A DNA stretch of 64,000 bases from Brooklawnia cerclae (GCF_011758645.1 NZ_JAAMOZ010000001.1:930001-994000); one strand, 5' to 3'. Positions 48,871 through 58,016 are shown, numbered from the stretch's first letter. The notes: generated by a model not told the origin, from the sequence alone. Program-made: numbers and translations.

Positions 48871-49000
48871 GCGCGGACGACGGCATCCCGGGTACGGGAA
48901 TGGCCGGTGAGCGGGTATCGTTGTACGAACAGCGGCCGGGACCAGCGTCTCGCGCCCGCACGGAGTGGTCAGCACTCAGGTATCGCTGACAACTGAACAT

Positions 49001-49369
49001 GGGGGTGATCGGTTTCGACTGGAGATGGTAGTTCCAGGAGAAGCGGGTCGAGAATCCAAGGTCAACTCGTTAATGTCCCTTGGAAACCAATAAGTGCCAA
49101 CGCAAAGCGCACTGACTTCGCTCTCGCTGCCTGAGCAGTGAACGAAGGGTCAGCCCGGATGTAGCCTTCCGTCCGGATACTGGCCTAATTTAGGAGGCTT
49201 GCTCATCAGCTCCAGTCCGGAGGGCTGATGGGGACTTAAACCGGGCTGGGCCTGTCTGCGACATGCTGACGTGAGCGCAGGGGCCGAGCAGAACGATTTG
49301 TCAGCTGCACCCGGAGAATGTCTGGTCCGCCTCGTCAGGACGCGGGTTCGATTCCCGCCACCTCCACCA
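49001..49369 (+). ncRNA. ssrA: Transfer-messenger RNA (tmRNA)
   Basis: The tRNA-like ends pair: 5' GGGGGTG with 3' CACCTCC, followed by ACCA, and the T arm is CGGGTTCGATTCCCG. The tag reading frame at 49096-49134 encodes ANAKRTDFALAA-stop, the actinobacterial form of the proteolysis tag. The GATCGGTTTCGAC near the 5' end is the conserved D-like region. tmRNA with SmpB frees stalled ribosomes and marks the peptide for ClpXP-type proteases. Confidence 0.96.
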
Positions 49370-49436
49370 TAGAGGGCTTAGTAGAACCCGGGACCGCCGA
49401 AAGGCGGCCCAGGCACGAAGCCCACGATGTTGTCAC

Positions 49437-49471
49437 GGAAGAGGGGCAGTCCATCTGGACCGCCCCTTCTT
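49437..49471 (+). terminator. Likely terminator after ssrA
   Basis: GAAGAGGGGC-AGTCC-ATCT-GGAC-CGCCCCTTCTTC forms a long hairpin with one bulge about 70 bases past tmRNA, followed by TTCTTCGTT. The rest of 49370-49722 contains no gene that I can support. Confidence 0.6.
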
Positions 49472-49722
49472 CGTTGTGTGCATGGTTGGCATTGAGCGAC
49501 CGCGTGAGCGCGCCCTGCATCTCCGCGACTACCTCTGAGGGGCGTTCCGAAGCCTGGCTCAGCGCGTCGGGCGGGTCGGGAGCATGGTTGCTCGTTCTTC
49601 GTCGATGGGCGGATTTACTACGAGGTGACCTCAACCCTGCTCTGGCTAGGTGATTCGCCTGGAAGAACATCCGGGTGGCGACAGGATCGATTTGTAGAGT
49701 TGCTGCTGTCGTGCCCGGGGCG

Positions 49723-50313
49723 TCAGTGCGCCTTCATTCCGCCGAGGACGGTGTCGACGGTCTGGGCGATGAAGGCGTGGTCTATCGGTGCGTGGCCGAG
49801 CAGTAGTCGGAAGTAGAGGGGGCCGTAGAGCGCGTCGACCAGGGCGCCGGAGTCGATGTCGCCGCGGAGTTCCCCGGCCTCGTGGGCATCGGCGTACATC
49901 GCGGCGGCTACGGCCCGCCGAGGGGCCAGCCAGCGCTCGCGGATGGCGTCGGCGAGCGCGGTATCGGTCTGGGCTTCGGCGATCAGTCCGCGGAGCGTGC
50001 GTCCGCCCGGGGTGGTCTGGAGGAAGTCGGTCAGGGCGGTCATCTGGGCGATGATCGTGTCGCGGAACGGCAGGCCGGTGACCGGCTGGATGAGCGGTTC
50101 AGCCTCGGCGAGGAAGGCGTCCATGATGATCGCGGCCTTCTTGGGCCAGCGCCGGTAGATCGCGGTCTTGCTGGTGCAGGCTTGCTCGGCGATGGCGTCG
50201 AGGGTCACCGCGGTGTACCCGCGCTCGTCGACGAGGTGGAGGGCGGCAGCCATGATCGCGGCGTCGAGGGTGTCGTCGCGGGGTCGGCCCACGGCGCGGG
50301 TCCCGGCGTTCAT
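49723..50313 (-). CDS. TetR-family regulator
   Basis: 196 residues. GRPRDDTLDAAIMAAALHLV, then VTLDAIAEQACTSKTAIYRR with WPKKAAIIMDAF is the TetR helix-turn-helix; the C-terminal region resembles the TetR_C domain with LLLGHAPIDHAF. Its ATG overlaps the stop of an aldo/keto reductase gene, making a two-gene message. It probably binds the GCTACTG-N5-CTCGTAATA motif found before this message and before two neighbours. Confidence 0.85.
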   Translation of the reverse strand: MNAGTRAVGRPRDDTLDAAIMAAALHLVDERGYTAVTLDAIAEQACTSKTAIYRRWPKKAAIIMDAFLAEAEPLIQPVTGLPFRDTIIAQMTALTDFLQTTPGGRTLRGLIAEAQTDTALADAIRERWLAPRRAVAAAMYADAHEAGELRGDIDSGALVDALYGPLYFRLLLGHAPIDHAFIAQTVDTVLGGMKAH

Positions 50314-51275
50314 CGCACCCCGTAGCGCTCGCCCTGCACGAGGTCGCCGAGCGGCGCGAGTGCGGCCAGCGCCTCAGCCGGAAGGGTCAGGGCCGAGGCG
50401 GCTAGGTTCTCGTCCACTCGCTCCGGGCGGGTCGTGCCGGGGATGGTGACGATCGGGATGCCGAGCCGCTCGCTCTGGGCGTAGACCCAGGCCAGCGCCA
50501 CGGCGGCCGGGCGCAGGCCGAGGTCGTCGGCGAAGCGCCGGACGCCGGCGACGATGGCTTCGTTCGCGTCGCCAGCCTCGCCGACGAAGCGGGTGTTGTG
50601 GGCGCGGAAGTCGCTCGGCGACAGTGCGGAGCGGTCGACGGTGCCGGTCAGGAAGCCGCGGCCGAGGGGGGAGAAGGCGACCAGGCCCACGCCGAGCTCC
50701 GCCATGACGGGGGCGAGCGCTTCGGGGTCGCGGGTCCACAGCGAGTACTCGCTCTCCATCACCGCGATCGGGTGCACGGCGCAGGCTCGGCGCAGCTGGT
50801 CTGCGTCGAACTCCGAGACGCCAAGGTGCCGCACTTTGCCGGTCGCGACGAGCTCGGACATCGCGCCGACGGTCTCCTCAATGGACGCGTCCTCGGGCGG
50901 GCGGTGGCAGTAGAGGATGTCGATCTCGTCCACGCCCAGGCGTACCAGCGACGCATCGCAGCTCGCCTTCACGTACCCGGCCTGTCCGCGGAACGCTTGC
51001 TGGTAGTGACCCATGCTACGGTCGATGCCGAACTTCGTCGCGATCGTCGCCTGCTCACGCCGGTCGTGGACGGCGCGGCCGACCAGGACCTCGTTGTGGC
51101 CCAGGCCGTAGACGGCGGCGGTGTCCAGGAGGCTCACTCCGAGGTCGAGCGCGCGGTGGATGGTCGCCACCGAGCGATCCCAGTCTGCAGCGCCGTAGGT
51201 GCCGCTCATCCCCATGCACCCCAGCCCCAGTCGGCTGAGTTCCAAGCCGTCGCCCACGCTCACCGTCGATGCCAT
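50310..51275 (-). CDS. Aldo/keto reductase
   Basis: 321 residues, (beta/alpha)8 barrel. The catalytic tetrad is visible: Asp and Tyr in SLLDTAAVYGLGHNEVLVG, Lys in ATIATKFGID and His in ILYCHRPPED. NADPH site IVTIPGTTRPERVDENLAA. Similar to YakC/IolS-type reductases acting on aldehydes or quinones. First gene before the TetR gene, with the operator motif upstream. ATG at 51275 chosen over an upstream in-frame ATG at 51308, which lies next to the operator. Confidence 0.88.
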   Translation of the reverse strand: MASTVSVGDGLELSRLGLGCMGMSGTYGAADWDRSVATIHRALDLGVSLLDTAAVYGLGHNEVLVGRAVHDRREQATIATKFGIDRSMGHYQQAFRGQAGYVKASCDASLVRLGVDEIDILYCHRPPEDASIEETVGAMSELVATGKVRHLGVSEFDADQLRRACAVHPIAVMESEYSLWTRDPEALAPVMAELGVGLVAFSPLGRGFLTGTVDRSALSPSDFRAHNTRFVGEAGDANEAIVAGVRRFADDLGLRPAAVALAWVYAQSERLGIPIVTIPGTTRPERVDENLAASALTLPAEALAALAPLGDLVQGERYGVR

Positions 51276-51328
51276 CGCGGCTCCTTTCCTCGTCACGAGT
51301 CGGTCCACATCGAAAATAGCACGGTTTC

Positions 51329-51349
51329 GCTACTGAATGACTCGTAATA
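51329..51349. promoter_or_regulatory. Putative TetR operator, copy 1
   Basis: GCTACTG-AATGA-CTCGTAATA. The same 16 fixed positions occur at 52667-52687 and 54063-54083, each upstream of a leftward gene of this cluster. A partial dyad TAGCAC...GCTA lies across its left edge. Confidence 0.65.
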
Positions 51350-51377
51350 TCAGGGTTCGTGTCCGCCGCGCAACGGT

Positions 51378-52613
51378 TCAGCGGCGGAGCATCCGCGAGC
51401 CGGAGACCACGACGAGGGCAGCGACCAGGATCGTGAGGCTGACGAGAACGGGTACCTCGGGCCAGGCGATGAGGGCGCCCGCGGCCAGCAGCGGCGGGAT
51501 CATCATGCCCGCGTAGCCGAACAGGAAGACGCCGGCCAGTGCCTCGCCGCGCCGTGCCGGGTCGGCGAGACTGCCCACGACGCCGAGGGCGCTGCGGTAG
51601 AGAATGCCGACGCCGGCGCCGGCGAGCCCACCGCCGACGAGGAACAGCCCGAGCGAGGCGAAGACGGCACCGCAGCCGAGCGCCGCGCAGCCGAGCATCG
51701 CGACGATGATCGCAATGAGGATCTGGGTGCGCAATGCGATTCGCGCGGTGAAGACCTGGGCCACAGCTGCGGCCATGAACGCGATGAAGGGTGCGAGCCC
51801 CGCGAGCAGGTGTGAGTGCTGGCCGAGGATGCCGACCAGGAAGGTCGGGGCGAGGCCGGTGAACGTGCCGAACACCGCGGAGGCACCGAAGGCCGCCGCG
51901 CCCGCCGCGACATAGGCGCCGCGGGACGCCGTCGGCACCGCGATCCGCTGCGGCCGGTATGCCGGCCGGGGCTCGCACCGCTCGACGGTCTCCGGGACAA
52001 ACGACACGAGGACGCCCTCGATGACGAACAGGACCGCGAACACGACGTACGGCACGACGAGCGGCCGCGCGGTGTAGCTGGCGATGACGCCCCCGAAGAG
52101 CGCGCCGAGGGCGATGCCGCCGAGGTTCGCGAAGATGGCGACGATGTTCGAGACGACAGGGGCGCGCCTTACCGCGGTGCCGAGCTCCGACAGGTGCGCG
52201 GTCGCGGTGGCGGTGAAGACGCCGACGCTGAGACCGCAGATGAGCCGGTCGACGATGAGCCCCGCGACATCATTCCAGACCACGAACAGGACCGCCGAGA
52301 TCAGGTCCAACAGCAGCGCGGCCAGGATGACGCGACGCCGGCCGAACCAGTCGGACAGGTGACCGGCGAGATACAGGCTCAGCATCACGCCGACCGCATA
52401 CGCCGCGAAGATCACGGTCAGGACGAGCGTCGGGAAACCATCACGCTTCTGATAGATCGCATACAACGGCGTCGGCACCGCGCAGAACGCCATCTCCGTG
52501 AGGAAGGCGAGCGCGATGATCCAGAAGCCGCCGCGATGCGGGATCGCGCCACGGCGCACGACCGAACCGGGCCGAGGCGTCAGAGCGTCGTCAATATGCA
52601 CCGTCGAGGCCAT
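51378..52613 (-). CDS. MFS transporter
   Basis: 411 residues, twelve membrane helices. AGHLSDWFGRRRVILAALLL is the inter-helix 2-3 motif A of the major facilitator superfamily. IICGLSVGVFTATATAHLSE-type helix 4 (RLICGLSVGVFTATATAHLS) follows. Resembles drug or metabolite exporters. It is controlled by a palindromic double operator just upstream and probably exports the compound that the TetR protein senses. Confidence 0.85.
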   Translation of the reverse strand: MASTVHIDDALTPRPGSVVRRGAIPHRGGFWIIALAFLTEMAFCAVPTPLYAIYQKRDGFPTLVLTVIFAAYAVGVMLSLYLAGHLSDWFGRRRVILAALLLDLISAVLFVVWNDVAGLIVDRLICGLSVGVFTATATAHLSELGTAVRRAPVVSNIVAIFANLGGIALGALFGGVIASYTARPLVVPYVVFAVLFVIEGVLVSFVPETVERCEPRPAYRPQRIAVPTASRGAYVAAGAAAFGASAVFGTFTGLAPTFLVGILGQHSHLLAGLAPFIAFMAAAVAQVFTARIALRTQILIAIIVAMLGCAALGCGAVFASLGLFLVGGGLAGAGVGILYRSALGVVGSLADPARRGEALAGVFLFGYAGMMIPPLLAAGALIAWPEVPVLVSLTILVAALVVVSGSRMLRR

Positions 52614-52628
52614 CGCAGATCCCTTCGC

Positions 52629-52687
52629 TATTACGAGACCGTCAGTGGCGAAACTACCACTGTTTCGCTACTGACGGTCTCGTAATA
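52629..52687. promoter_or_regulatory. Double inverted TetR operator, copy 2
   Basis: The motif GCTACTG-ACGGT-CTCGTAATA (52667-52687) is mirrored by TATTACGAG-ACCGT-CAGTGGC (52629-52649), so the whole 59 bases are a near-perfect long inverted repeat with a 17-base centre. It lies directly before the MFS start at 52613. A dimer of TetR dimers or DNA looping is possible. Confidence 0.7.
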
Positions 52688-52805
52688 GGTGTCTCCGCAC
52701 ACCGGGCGCTGGACCTCAGCCCGTTACGGCGCCGCGATACGGCCCAGGGACTCAGGCCTCGGCAAGGGTTTCGCGCAGGGGCCGCCTCTCGCTGAGCTCT
52801 GCCTA
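52688..52805 (-). pseudogene. Gene-end fragment, duplicated near 54.1 kb
   Basis: Reads leftward ...RRPLRETLAEA-stop. The DNA from here through the operator closely resembles 54063-54200 (shared CACCGGGCGCTGG, CGTTACGGCG/GCTACGGCGTT and GCGCAGGGG blocks). Only the last residues of a gene survive, so it is a remnant left by deletion or segmental duplication. Confidence 0.5.
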
Positions 52806-52882
52806 GTGCTGCAGGGTGGTCTGATGGATCGTGATGCCGATCCTGGCGGCCGGTCGCGCAGCTGTACTCCAGCGTCCCTCGT

Positions 52883-53899
52883 TCACCTGGCGTCCTGCAC
52901 GGGTTCGGCCCGCGTGACGAGATGGCGCATGTCCGAGTAGCGGTCTCCGACGGGACGCGGGAGTGCGTCGAGGCTGCGCAGCTGGTCGCCGGTGAGCCGG
53001 ACGGACGCTGCGGCCAGATTCTCTTCCAACCGGGTGACGCGCCGGGTGCCGGGGATGGGGACGATGTCGTGCCGGTCGCCGCCCTTGGCCAGCAGCCACG
53101 CGATGGCCACCTGGGCTGGGGTGGCGTCGAGTTCGGTGGCGATCGCCTCGATGCGCTCCACGATGCGCAGGTTGGCCGTAAGCGCGGTGTCGGCGAAACG
53201 CGGATGGTTGCGCCGGGTGTCGCCGGCATCGAACTGGTCGCTGCTGTGGATCTGGCCGGTGAGGAACCCGCGCCCCAGCGGCGAGTACGGGACCAGGGGA
53301 ATGCCGAGTTCGCGCAGCGTGGGCAGCACCTCGTCCTCGACGTCCCGCGACCACAGCGAGTACTCGGTCTCGACCGCGGCGACCGGATGCACGGCGTGAG
53401 CGCGGCGGATCGTGGACGCATCGGCCTCCGAGAGTCCGTAGGCGAGGATCTTCCCCTCCTGGATCAGCTCGGCCAGGGCGCCCACGGTGTCCTCGATGGG
53501 CGTGGACGGGTCGGGGCGGTGCTGGTAGTAGAGGTCGATGCGATCGGTGCCCAGCCGCGTCAGCGACCCCTCGACGGCGAGGCGCACGTTCTCCGGCCGC
53601 CCGTCGTTGCCCTGGCGGTCGCCGTCCAGGTACGAGATGGTGCCGAATTTCGTGGCGATCACCGCCTGGTCGCGGATGCCGTGTAGCGCCCGGCCGACCA
53701 ACTCCTCGTTCGTGTACGGCCCGTAGAGCTCGGCGGTATCAATCAATGTCGCCCCGAGCTCGACGGCCCGGCGGACGGTGCGAATCGACTCATCCTCGCC
53801 CTGCCCGGCGCCCGTGTAGAACGCGGACATCCCCATGCAGCCCAGTCCGATGATTCCCACTTCGGGACCGCCTGCCCCGAGCCGTGTCTGCTGAAGCAT
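52883..53899 (-). CDS. Aldo/keto reductase
   Basis: 338 residues. Tetrad in TLIDTAELYGPYTNEELVG (Asp, Tyr), VIATKFGTIS (Lys) and LYYQHRPDPS (His); cofactor end IVPIPGTRRVTRLEENLAA. It is related to the other reductase at 50.3 kb (EYSLWSRD and SPLGRGFLTG shared), so the two are paralogues. ATG at 53899 has GAGAGGGG upstream. Carries the third operator copy in front. Confidence 0.88.
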   Translation of the reverse strand: MLQQTRLGAGGPEVGIIGLGCMGMSAFYTGAGQGEDESIRTVRRAVELGATLIDTAELYGPYTNEELVGRALHGIRDQAVIATKFGTISYLDGDRQGNDGRPENVRLAVEGSLTRLGTDRIDLYYQHRPDPSTPIEDTVGALAELIQEGKILAYGLSEADASTIRRAHAVHPVAAVETEYSLWSRDVEDEVLPTLRELGIPLVPYSPLGRGFLTGQIHSSDQFDAGDTRRNHPRFADTALTANLRIVERIEAIATELDATPAQVAIAWLLAKGGDRHDIVPIPGTRRVTRLEENLAAASVRLTGDQLRSLDALPRPVGDRYSDMRHLVTRAEPVQDAR

Positions 53900-54062
53900 G
53901 AAAGCCCCTCTCACCTGTTCGAACAATGCGATCTTGCGGGTCAGTGGCGCGGTGGCCGTGCTCGAGGCGCTCGATGCGTGCCTGCACGTCCCGGCGGCGC
54001 TGGCGGAGCCGGGCGCCGCACTCAGTGACCGTTCATCGTCGAAGTCAATCTAGCACCATTAC

Positions 54063-54083
54063 GCTACTGTACGACTCGTAATA
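54063..54083. promoter_or_regulatory. Putative TetR operator, copy 3
   Basis: GCTACTG-TACGA-CTCGTAATA, matching copies 1 and 2 at all fixed positions. It lies upstream of the aldo/keto reductase at 53899, separated by a 164-base leader. Confidence 0.65.
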
Positions 54084-54200
54084 AGCGTCTCGGTGCACCG
54101 GGCGCTGGGCTTCCGCACGCTACGGCGTTGCGATGCGGCGCGGGGAGCCCAGCGCGTCGTCGAGGAGCTCGCGCAGGGGTCGCTTCTCGCCAGGCTCCCT
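54084..54200 (-). pseudogene. Gene-end fragment ending RIATP
   Basis: Leftward reading gives MRRWREPGEKRPLRELLDDA then LGSPRRIATP-stop at about 54107, a plausible C-terminus of an oxidoreductase with no body upstream. It is the counterpart of the fragment at 52.7 kb, and both are followed by the same operator motif. Confidence 0.5.
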
Positions 54201-54274
54201 CCAGCGCCGCATGATGGGCCTGATGGACGACGACCTCCTCGTCGAGGTCGACTATTCCGCCATGACCGTGAAGG

Positions 54275-54568
54275 GTGTCATCCGTGGCGTTCCACCCCGG
54301 CAACGTCGCGACGAACTTCGCCTCGGACGCTGACAGCTACTTTCAGCGCGTTTACCACGGCGTATTCAAACGATTTCTCATCTCCCCGAGCAAGGGCGGC
54401 GCGAGACTTCGGTACTTCGTCGACGGCAGACCGGGAGAGGCATGGAGGTCGGGCGAATATTACGGAACACCGGGATGGATCGGGCGCACGAACCGCCAGG
54501 CCTACAGCCCCGAAACCGTGCGCGACCACTGGCAACGCAGCGCCGACATGCTCGGCATCCACTGGTGA
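54275..54568 (+). pseudogene. Short-chain dehydrogenase, C-terminal fragment
   Basis: VAFHPGNVATNFASDADSYF is the PG motif region after the catalytic Tyr-x3-Lys of an SDR enzyme, and GGARLRYFVDGRPGEAWRSG to RDHWQRSADMLGIHW is a normal SDR end. The Rossmann fold and the active site are missing; the preceding 60 bases do not continue the fold. A remnant of a larger gene. Confidence 0.65.
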
Positions 54569-54626
54569 GAGTCTCGTGCTCACGCTGCCTCCAACCCATG
54601 CATCAGGGAGGCAGAGACGCTGGTTT

Positions 54627-55835
54627 TCAGTCCGCGTTGGACGCCTCCCACGCGGCGAGTGCCGACGGCGTGGTGATTTCGTCGATGGCGAGTGCGATGG
54701 CGCCGCGGACGGGCCCGTCGGCTTGGTGCACGCTGTCGCGGATGGGCGGGGGTAGCCGCCGGTGGAAGGCCATCAACCCCCGTTCGTAGGCGTCGTCGAA
54801 GGCGGCGGGTGCCGCTGCGCGGATGCCGGTTGCCAGTCCGCCGATGGTGACGATCTCAGGGTCGTGTATGTTGACCAGGCCGGCGATACCGGCTCCAAGT
54901 GCGCGTGCGACGGCGTCGACGGCGCGCTTGTCGCGAGGGCTGGTCGATGTGCCGGATCGGACGGCGTCGAGCAGATGCTGAGCGTAAGCGATGGGGTCGC
55001 TCGGGGGTTCGTCGCCACGGTTCCGGGCCAGGGCGCGGCCGTCGATCATGAGATCCCAGCAGCCGTAGGCACCACACGGGCACGGGACGGTGGGGTCGCC
55101 GAAAGGCAGGTGTCCGAACTCGCCCGCCGCGCCGTGGGCGCCGGTGACAGGCTGTCCGTCGACCAGGATCGTACCGCCCAGTCCGACGGCGATCAGGATG
55201 TGGAGCGCGACCCGCGCTGAGCGGGCGGCGCCGGTCCGTGCCTCGGCCAGGCCACTCAGGGTGGCGTCGTTGCCCACGATGAGCTGAACGTGTGATGGGT
55301 CCGGTATACGGCTGGTGAGAATTCCGAGGTCGACGTCGTTCCAGCCACGGATCGTGAACTGCAGCAATTCGGTCCCGCTTACTAGCCCGGCCACCACCGC
55401 GACGACAGCGCGCACTCGCCGAGGAGCGCCTGCCTGTGTCGTGGCCACGATGTCGGCGATCTCGGACAGGAACGCCGCGGGTTCGCGATCGCCGTAGTCG
55501 CCCGCCCCGACCACCTTCTGGTTGCCGGTGAGGTCGGCGATCAGGACTCGCCATCGCGGGGTGTTCAGATCGACGACGACCACCAGCGGACCTTGCGGGT
55601 TTGCCGCGAGGAGGGTGGTGGGGCGACCCCGGCCGCTGGCCTCGGCGCGTTCTTCGGAGAGCAGACGGGCGTCTCGTAGGCGCTCGATGAGTTCGGTTGA
55701 TGCCCCACTCGAGAGTCGCAGCCGATCGGACGCCTGGGTGCGCGTGATCCCGGGCTCGGCATGGACGAGGCGCAGCAACTCCGAGGCTGTCGACCAGCGT
55801 TGTCGGGCAGCGCGAGGGCTCGGCGTATGCGTCAT
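54627..55835 (-). CDS. ROK-family transcriptional regulator
   Basis: 402 residues. Winged helix LLRLVHAEPGITRTQASDRL with SGASTELIERLRDARLL, then a ROK sugar-kinase-like domain: VVVVDLNTPRWRVLIADLTG, LIAVGLGGTILVDGQPVTGA, HGAAGEFGHLPF and the zinc site CPCGAYGCWDLMI. Probably senses a sugar or its phosphate. It is divergent from an MFS transporter gene. Between them are repeated CGAGT/ACTCG elements (for example TACTCGCGCTACGAGTA), likely operators. Confidence 0.88.
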   Translation of the reverse strand: MTHTPSPRAARQRWSTASELLRLVHAEPGITRTQASDRLRLSSGASTELIERLRDARLLSEERAEASGRGRPTTLLAANPQGPLVVVVDLNTPRWRVLIADLTGNQKVVGAGDYGDREPAAFLSEIADIVATTQAGAPRRVRAVVAVVAGLVSGTELLQFTIRGWNDVDLGILTSRIPDPSHVQLIVGNDATLSGLAEARTGAARSARVALHILIAVGLGGTILVDGQPVTGAHGAAGEFGHLPFGDPTVPCPCGAYGCWDLMIDGRALARNRGDEPPSDPIAYAQHLLDAVRSGTSTSPRDKRAVDAVARALGAGIAGLVNIHDPEIVTIGGLATGIRAAAPAAFDDAYERGLMAFHRRLPPPIRDSVHQADGPVRGAIALAIDEITTPSALAAWEASNAD

Positions 55836-55903
55836 TGCCCACGAGTATTCCACTCGCTTAATATACTCGTAGCGCGAGTAAAAACTGGAGAGATGGGCTG
55901 AGC

Positions 55904-57076
55904 GTGGTTGAGGCTGTGGTGGGCGGTAGGTCTGGCGTCGGGTCGGCGCGGGCGCGTCCCGGGATCTTGGTGTTGGCGGCTGCGGTCTTCGCCGGGGTGA
56001 CCACAGAGATGCTGCCCGTCGGTCTGCTTCCCGCGATTGCCGACAGTCTCCAGGTGTCGGAGTCCACCACAGGCCTGCTGGTGAGCTTCTATGCGGTGAT
56101 GGTGGCGTTGGGTGCGGTCCCGCTGGCGGTCCTGACGCGTCGGTTCCGGCGCAAGCGGCTTCTGCTGGCGGTGATGGGCTGCTACACGCTGAGCAATGTC
56201 GTCGCGGCGGCCGCGCCCACCTTCGCCGTGCTGGCGGTGGGCCGCGCGATCGGAGGCCTCTCGCATGCGCTGTTCTTCTCGGTCGTCATCGGGTACGCCG
56301 TGCGCTTGGTGCCGCCGGCCATGACGGGCAGGGCGCTGGCGCTCGTCTCATCCGGGGCCTCGGTCGGCTTCGTCCTGGGTGTTCCTCTCGCCACGGCGCT
56401 CGGGAACGCGGTCGGATGGCACGTTGCATTCTGGTTGCTGGCGGCACTGATGCTCCTGGTGCTGGCGCTGATCGCCGTTGTCCTGCCCGATGTCGACGCC
56501 CCGGCGACCACGGCCTCGGCGATCCCCGGGCAGCGGGGTCGGATGGCCCTCGTCGTCACGTCCAACGCGCTCGCGTTCGTCGGCCACTTCACGCTCTACA
56601 CCTATGTGAGCGTGTTGCTGCTCCGATCCGGAGCTACGCAAGCTGCCGTCGCGCCGATCCTGCTGGTCTTCGGTGTGTTCGGGCTTCTTGGCGTCTGGTT
56701 CGGCGGCCCGTGGCTCGACCGCAGTCCCCGCACCAGCGCACTGTTGATCCTCGGGATGGTCGGTGTGGGCATCCTTGCGGCAGCGATCGGCTACCCACAT
56801 CTCGCCGGGGTCGTCGTGGCAGGCGCGGTGTGGAACGGCGCGTGGGGACCCGTGTCGTCGGTCTACCAGGTGGCCGCCGTCCGAACTCGAGCTACCTCGC
56901 CCGAACTCGCCGGGGCCTGGATCAACGCCACATCCAATGTCGGCATTGCTGTCGGGGCTGCAATCGGCGGGCGCGTGCTCGCTGCAGCCGGAATCCGCGA
57001 GGATGCCTTCCTCGCCTTCGGCGCCGTGATCGCCGCAATGGCCGTGTTCGTGTTGGCGCAGGTGTGCAGGCACTGA
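55904..57076 (+). CDS. MFS transporter (AraJ/sugar-efflux type)
   Basis: 390 residues, twelve helices. FAGVTTEMLPVGLLPAIADS and VSESTTGLLVSFYAVMVALG begin the transporter; LTRRFRRKRLLLAVMGCYTL is motif A, and RAIGGLSHALFFSVVIGYAV helix 4. Such proteins export sugars, arabinose or drugs. GTG start 68 bases from the ROK gene on the other strand, which probably controls it. Confidence 0.85.
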   Translation: MVEAVVGGRSGVGSARARPGILVLAAAVFAGVTTEMLPVGLLPAIADSLQVSESTTGLLVSFYAVMVALGAVPLAVLTRRFRRKRLLLAVMGCYTLSNVVAAAAPTFAVLAVGRAIGGLSHALFFSVVIGYAVRLVPPAMTGRALALVSSGASVGFVLGVPLATALGNAVGWHVAFWLLAALMLLVLALIAVVLPDVDAPATTASAIPGQRGRMALVVTSNALAFVGHFTLYTYVSVLLLRSGATQAAVAPILLVFGVFGLLGVWFGGPWLDRSPRTSALLILGMVGVGILAAAIGYPHLAGVVVAGAVWNGAWGPVSSVYQVAAVRTRATSPELAGAWINATSNVGIAVGAAIGGRVLAAAGIREDAFLAFGAVIAAMAVFVLAQVCRH

Positions 57077-57201
57077 TCTTCGACTGGGACGGCGCTCTCG
57101 CCGACAGCACGACCGCCAACTATCTCAGCCCGCGTGAGGGAGTGCTCCCGATCCGGGTAATGACAGGGACTGCCTCACAGGCCTCGGGGAGACTTGGCTG
57201 A
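57064..57201 (+). pseudogene. HAD-family phosphatase, N-terminal fragment
   Basis: VQALIFDWDGALADSTTANY is motif I of a HAD hydrolase (DxDGxLxDS), after which the sequence loses protein character and stops at 57201. About 45 of an expected 200 or more residues remain. It overlaps the MFS gene end and the start zone of the next gene, so the rest was probably lost by deletion. Confidence 0.6.
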
Positions 57202-57205
57202 GGCC

Positions 57206-57958
57206 ATGAAGATTCTCAGTGTCGGCGCGACGGGCAGCATAGGACGTCATGTCGTGGCAGAAGCCTCGCGACGAGGTCATACGGTGCGCGCGCTCACGCG
57301 CGACCAGAGCCGTGGCCGCGGGTTCGGTTCCTTCGCGGAAGTTGTGGTGGGGGATCTGACTCGTCCCGAGACGCTTACTGCCGCGGTCGCGGGCGTCGAG
57401 GCCGTGGTGTTCACCCACGGCGCGGCGTATGGAAGTGACGGCCTGGAGGCGATCGATTACGGCGGTGTGCGCAACGTCCTGGCGGCGATCGGTGATCGTC
57501 CGGTGCGGATCGCGCTCATGACGGCGATCGGTGTGACGGGCCTGGGGGCCCTGCACGACTGGAAGCGGCGCTCGGAGCGGCTGGTACGTGCCAGTGGCCA
57601 CGACTACACGATCGTGCGTCCGGGATGGTTCGACTGCAACGACGCCGATCAGGAGCATCTGCACTTCCTGCAGGGTGACACACGACATGCCGGGAGCCCG
57701 GCGGATGGTGTCGTTGCACGCAGCCAGATCGCACAGGTGCTCGTGGCGTCGGTGACCAGCGCGGCGGCGGCACGGAAGACGTTCGAACTGGTCGCTGAAC
57801 GCGGCCCGGCCCAGACCGATCTGGAACCGTTGTTCACCGCGCTCAGCGCGGATGCCGTCGGAAGCCTTGACGGGGTCCGGGACGCGGCGAACCTGCCGTT
57901 GGGCGACGAACCGGCGCGGGTACGTGTGGACCTGGACGCGGTGCGCTCGCGGTCGTGA
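57206..57958 (+). CDS. NAD(P)-binding protein, NmrA/atypical SDR
   Basis: 250 residues. KILSVGATGSIGRHVVAEAS is the GxxGxxG nucleotide-binding motif of atypical SDRs; VVVGDLTRPETLTAAVAGVE and ALMTAIGVTG follow, and HDYTIVRPGWFDC is the conserved late strand. It may be an NADPH-dependent reductase or a redox-sensing regulator. It is in frame from a TTG at 57194, but the ATG at 57206 is preferred. Confidence 0.82.
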   Translation: MKILSVGATGSIGRHVVAEASRRGHTVRALTRDQSRGRGFGSFAEVVVGDLTRPETLTAAVAGVEAVVFTHGAAYGSDGLEAIDYGGVRNVLAAIGDRPVRIALMTAIGVTGLGALHDWKRRSERLVRASGHDYTIVRPGWFDCNDADQEHLHFLQGDTRHAGSPADGVVARSQIAQVLVASVTSAAAARKTFELVAERGPAQTDLEPLFTALSADAVGSLDGVRDAANLPLGDEPARVRVDLDAVRSRS

Positions 57959-58016
57959 CCCACATAGCCACCGAGACCTCAGCGGGGTCCCGCGCAGAAT
58001 CCCGTCCAGAATGAGG

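Noticed and set aside
48993-49653. Frames of about 110 codons around tmRNA
   Set aside because: They run through the folded tmRNA and its terminator and have no protein character.
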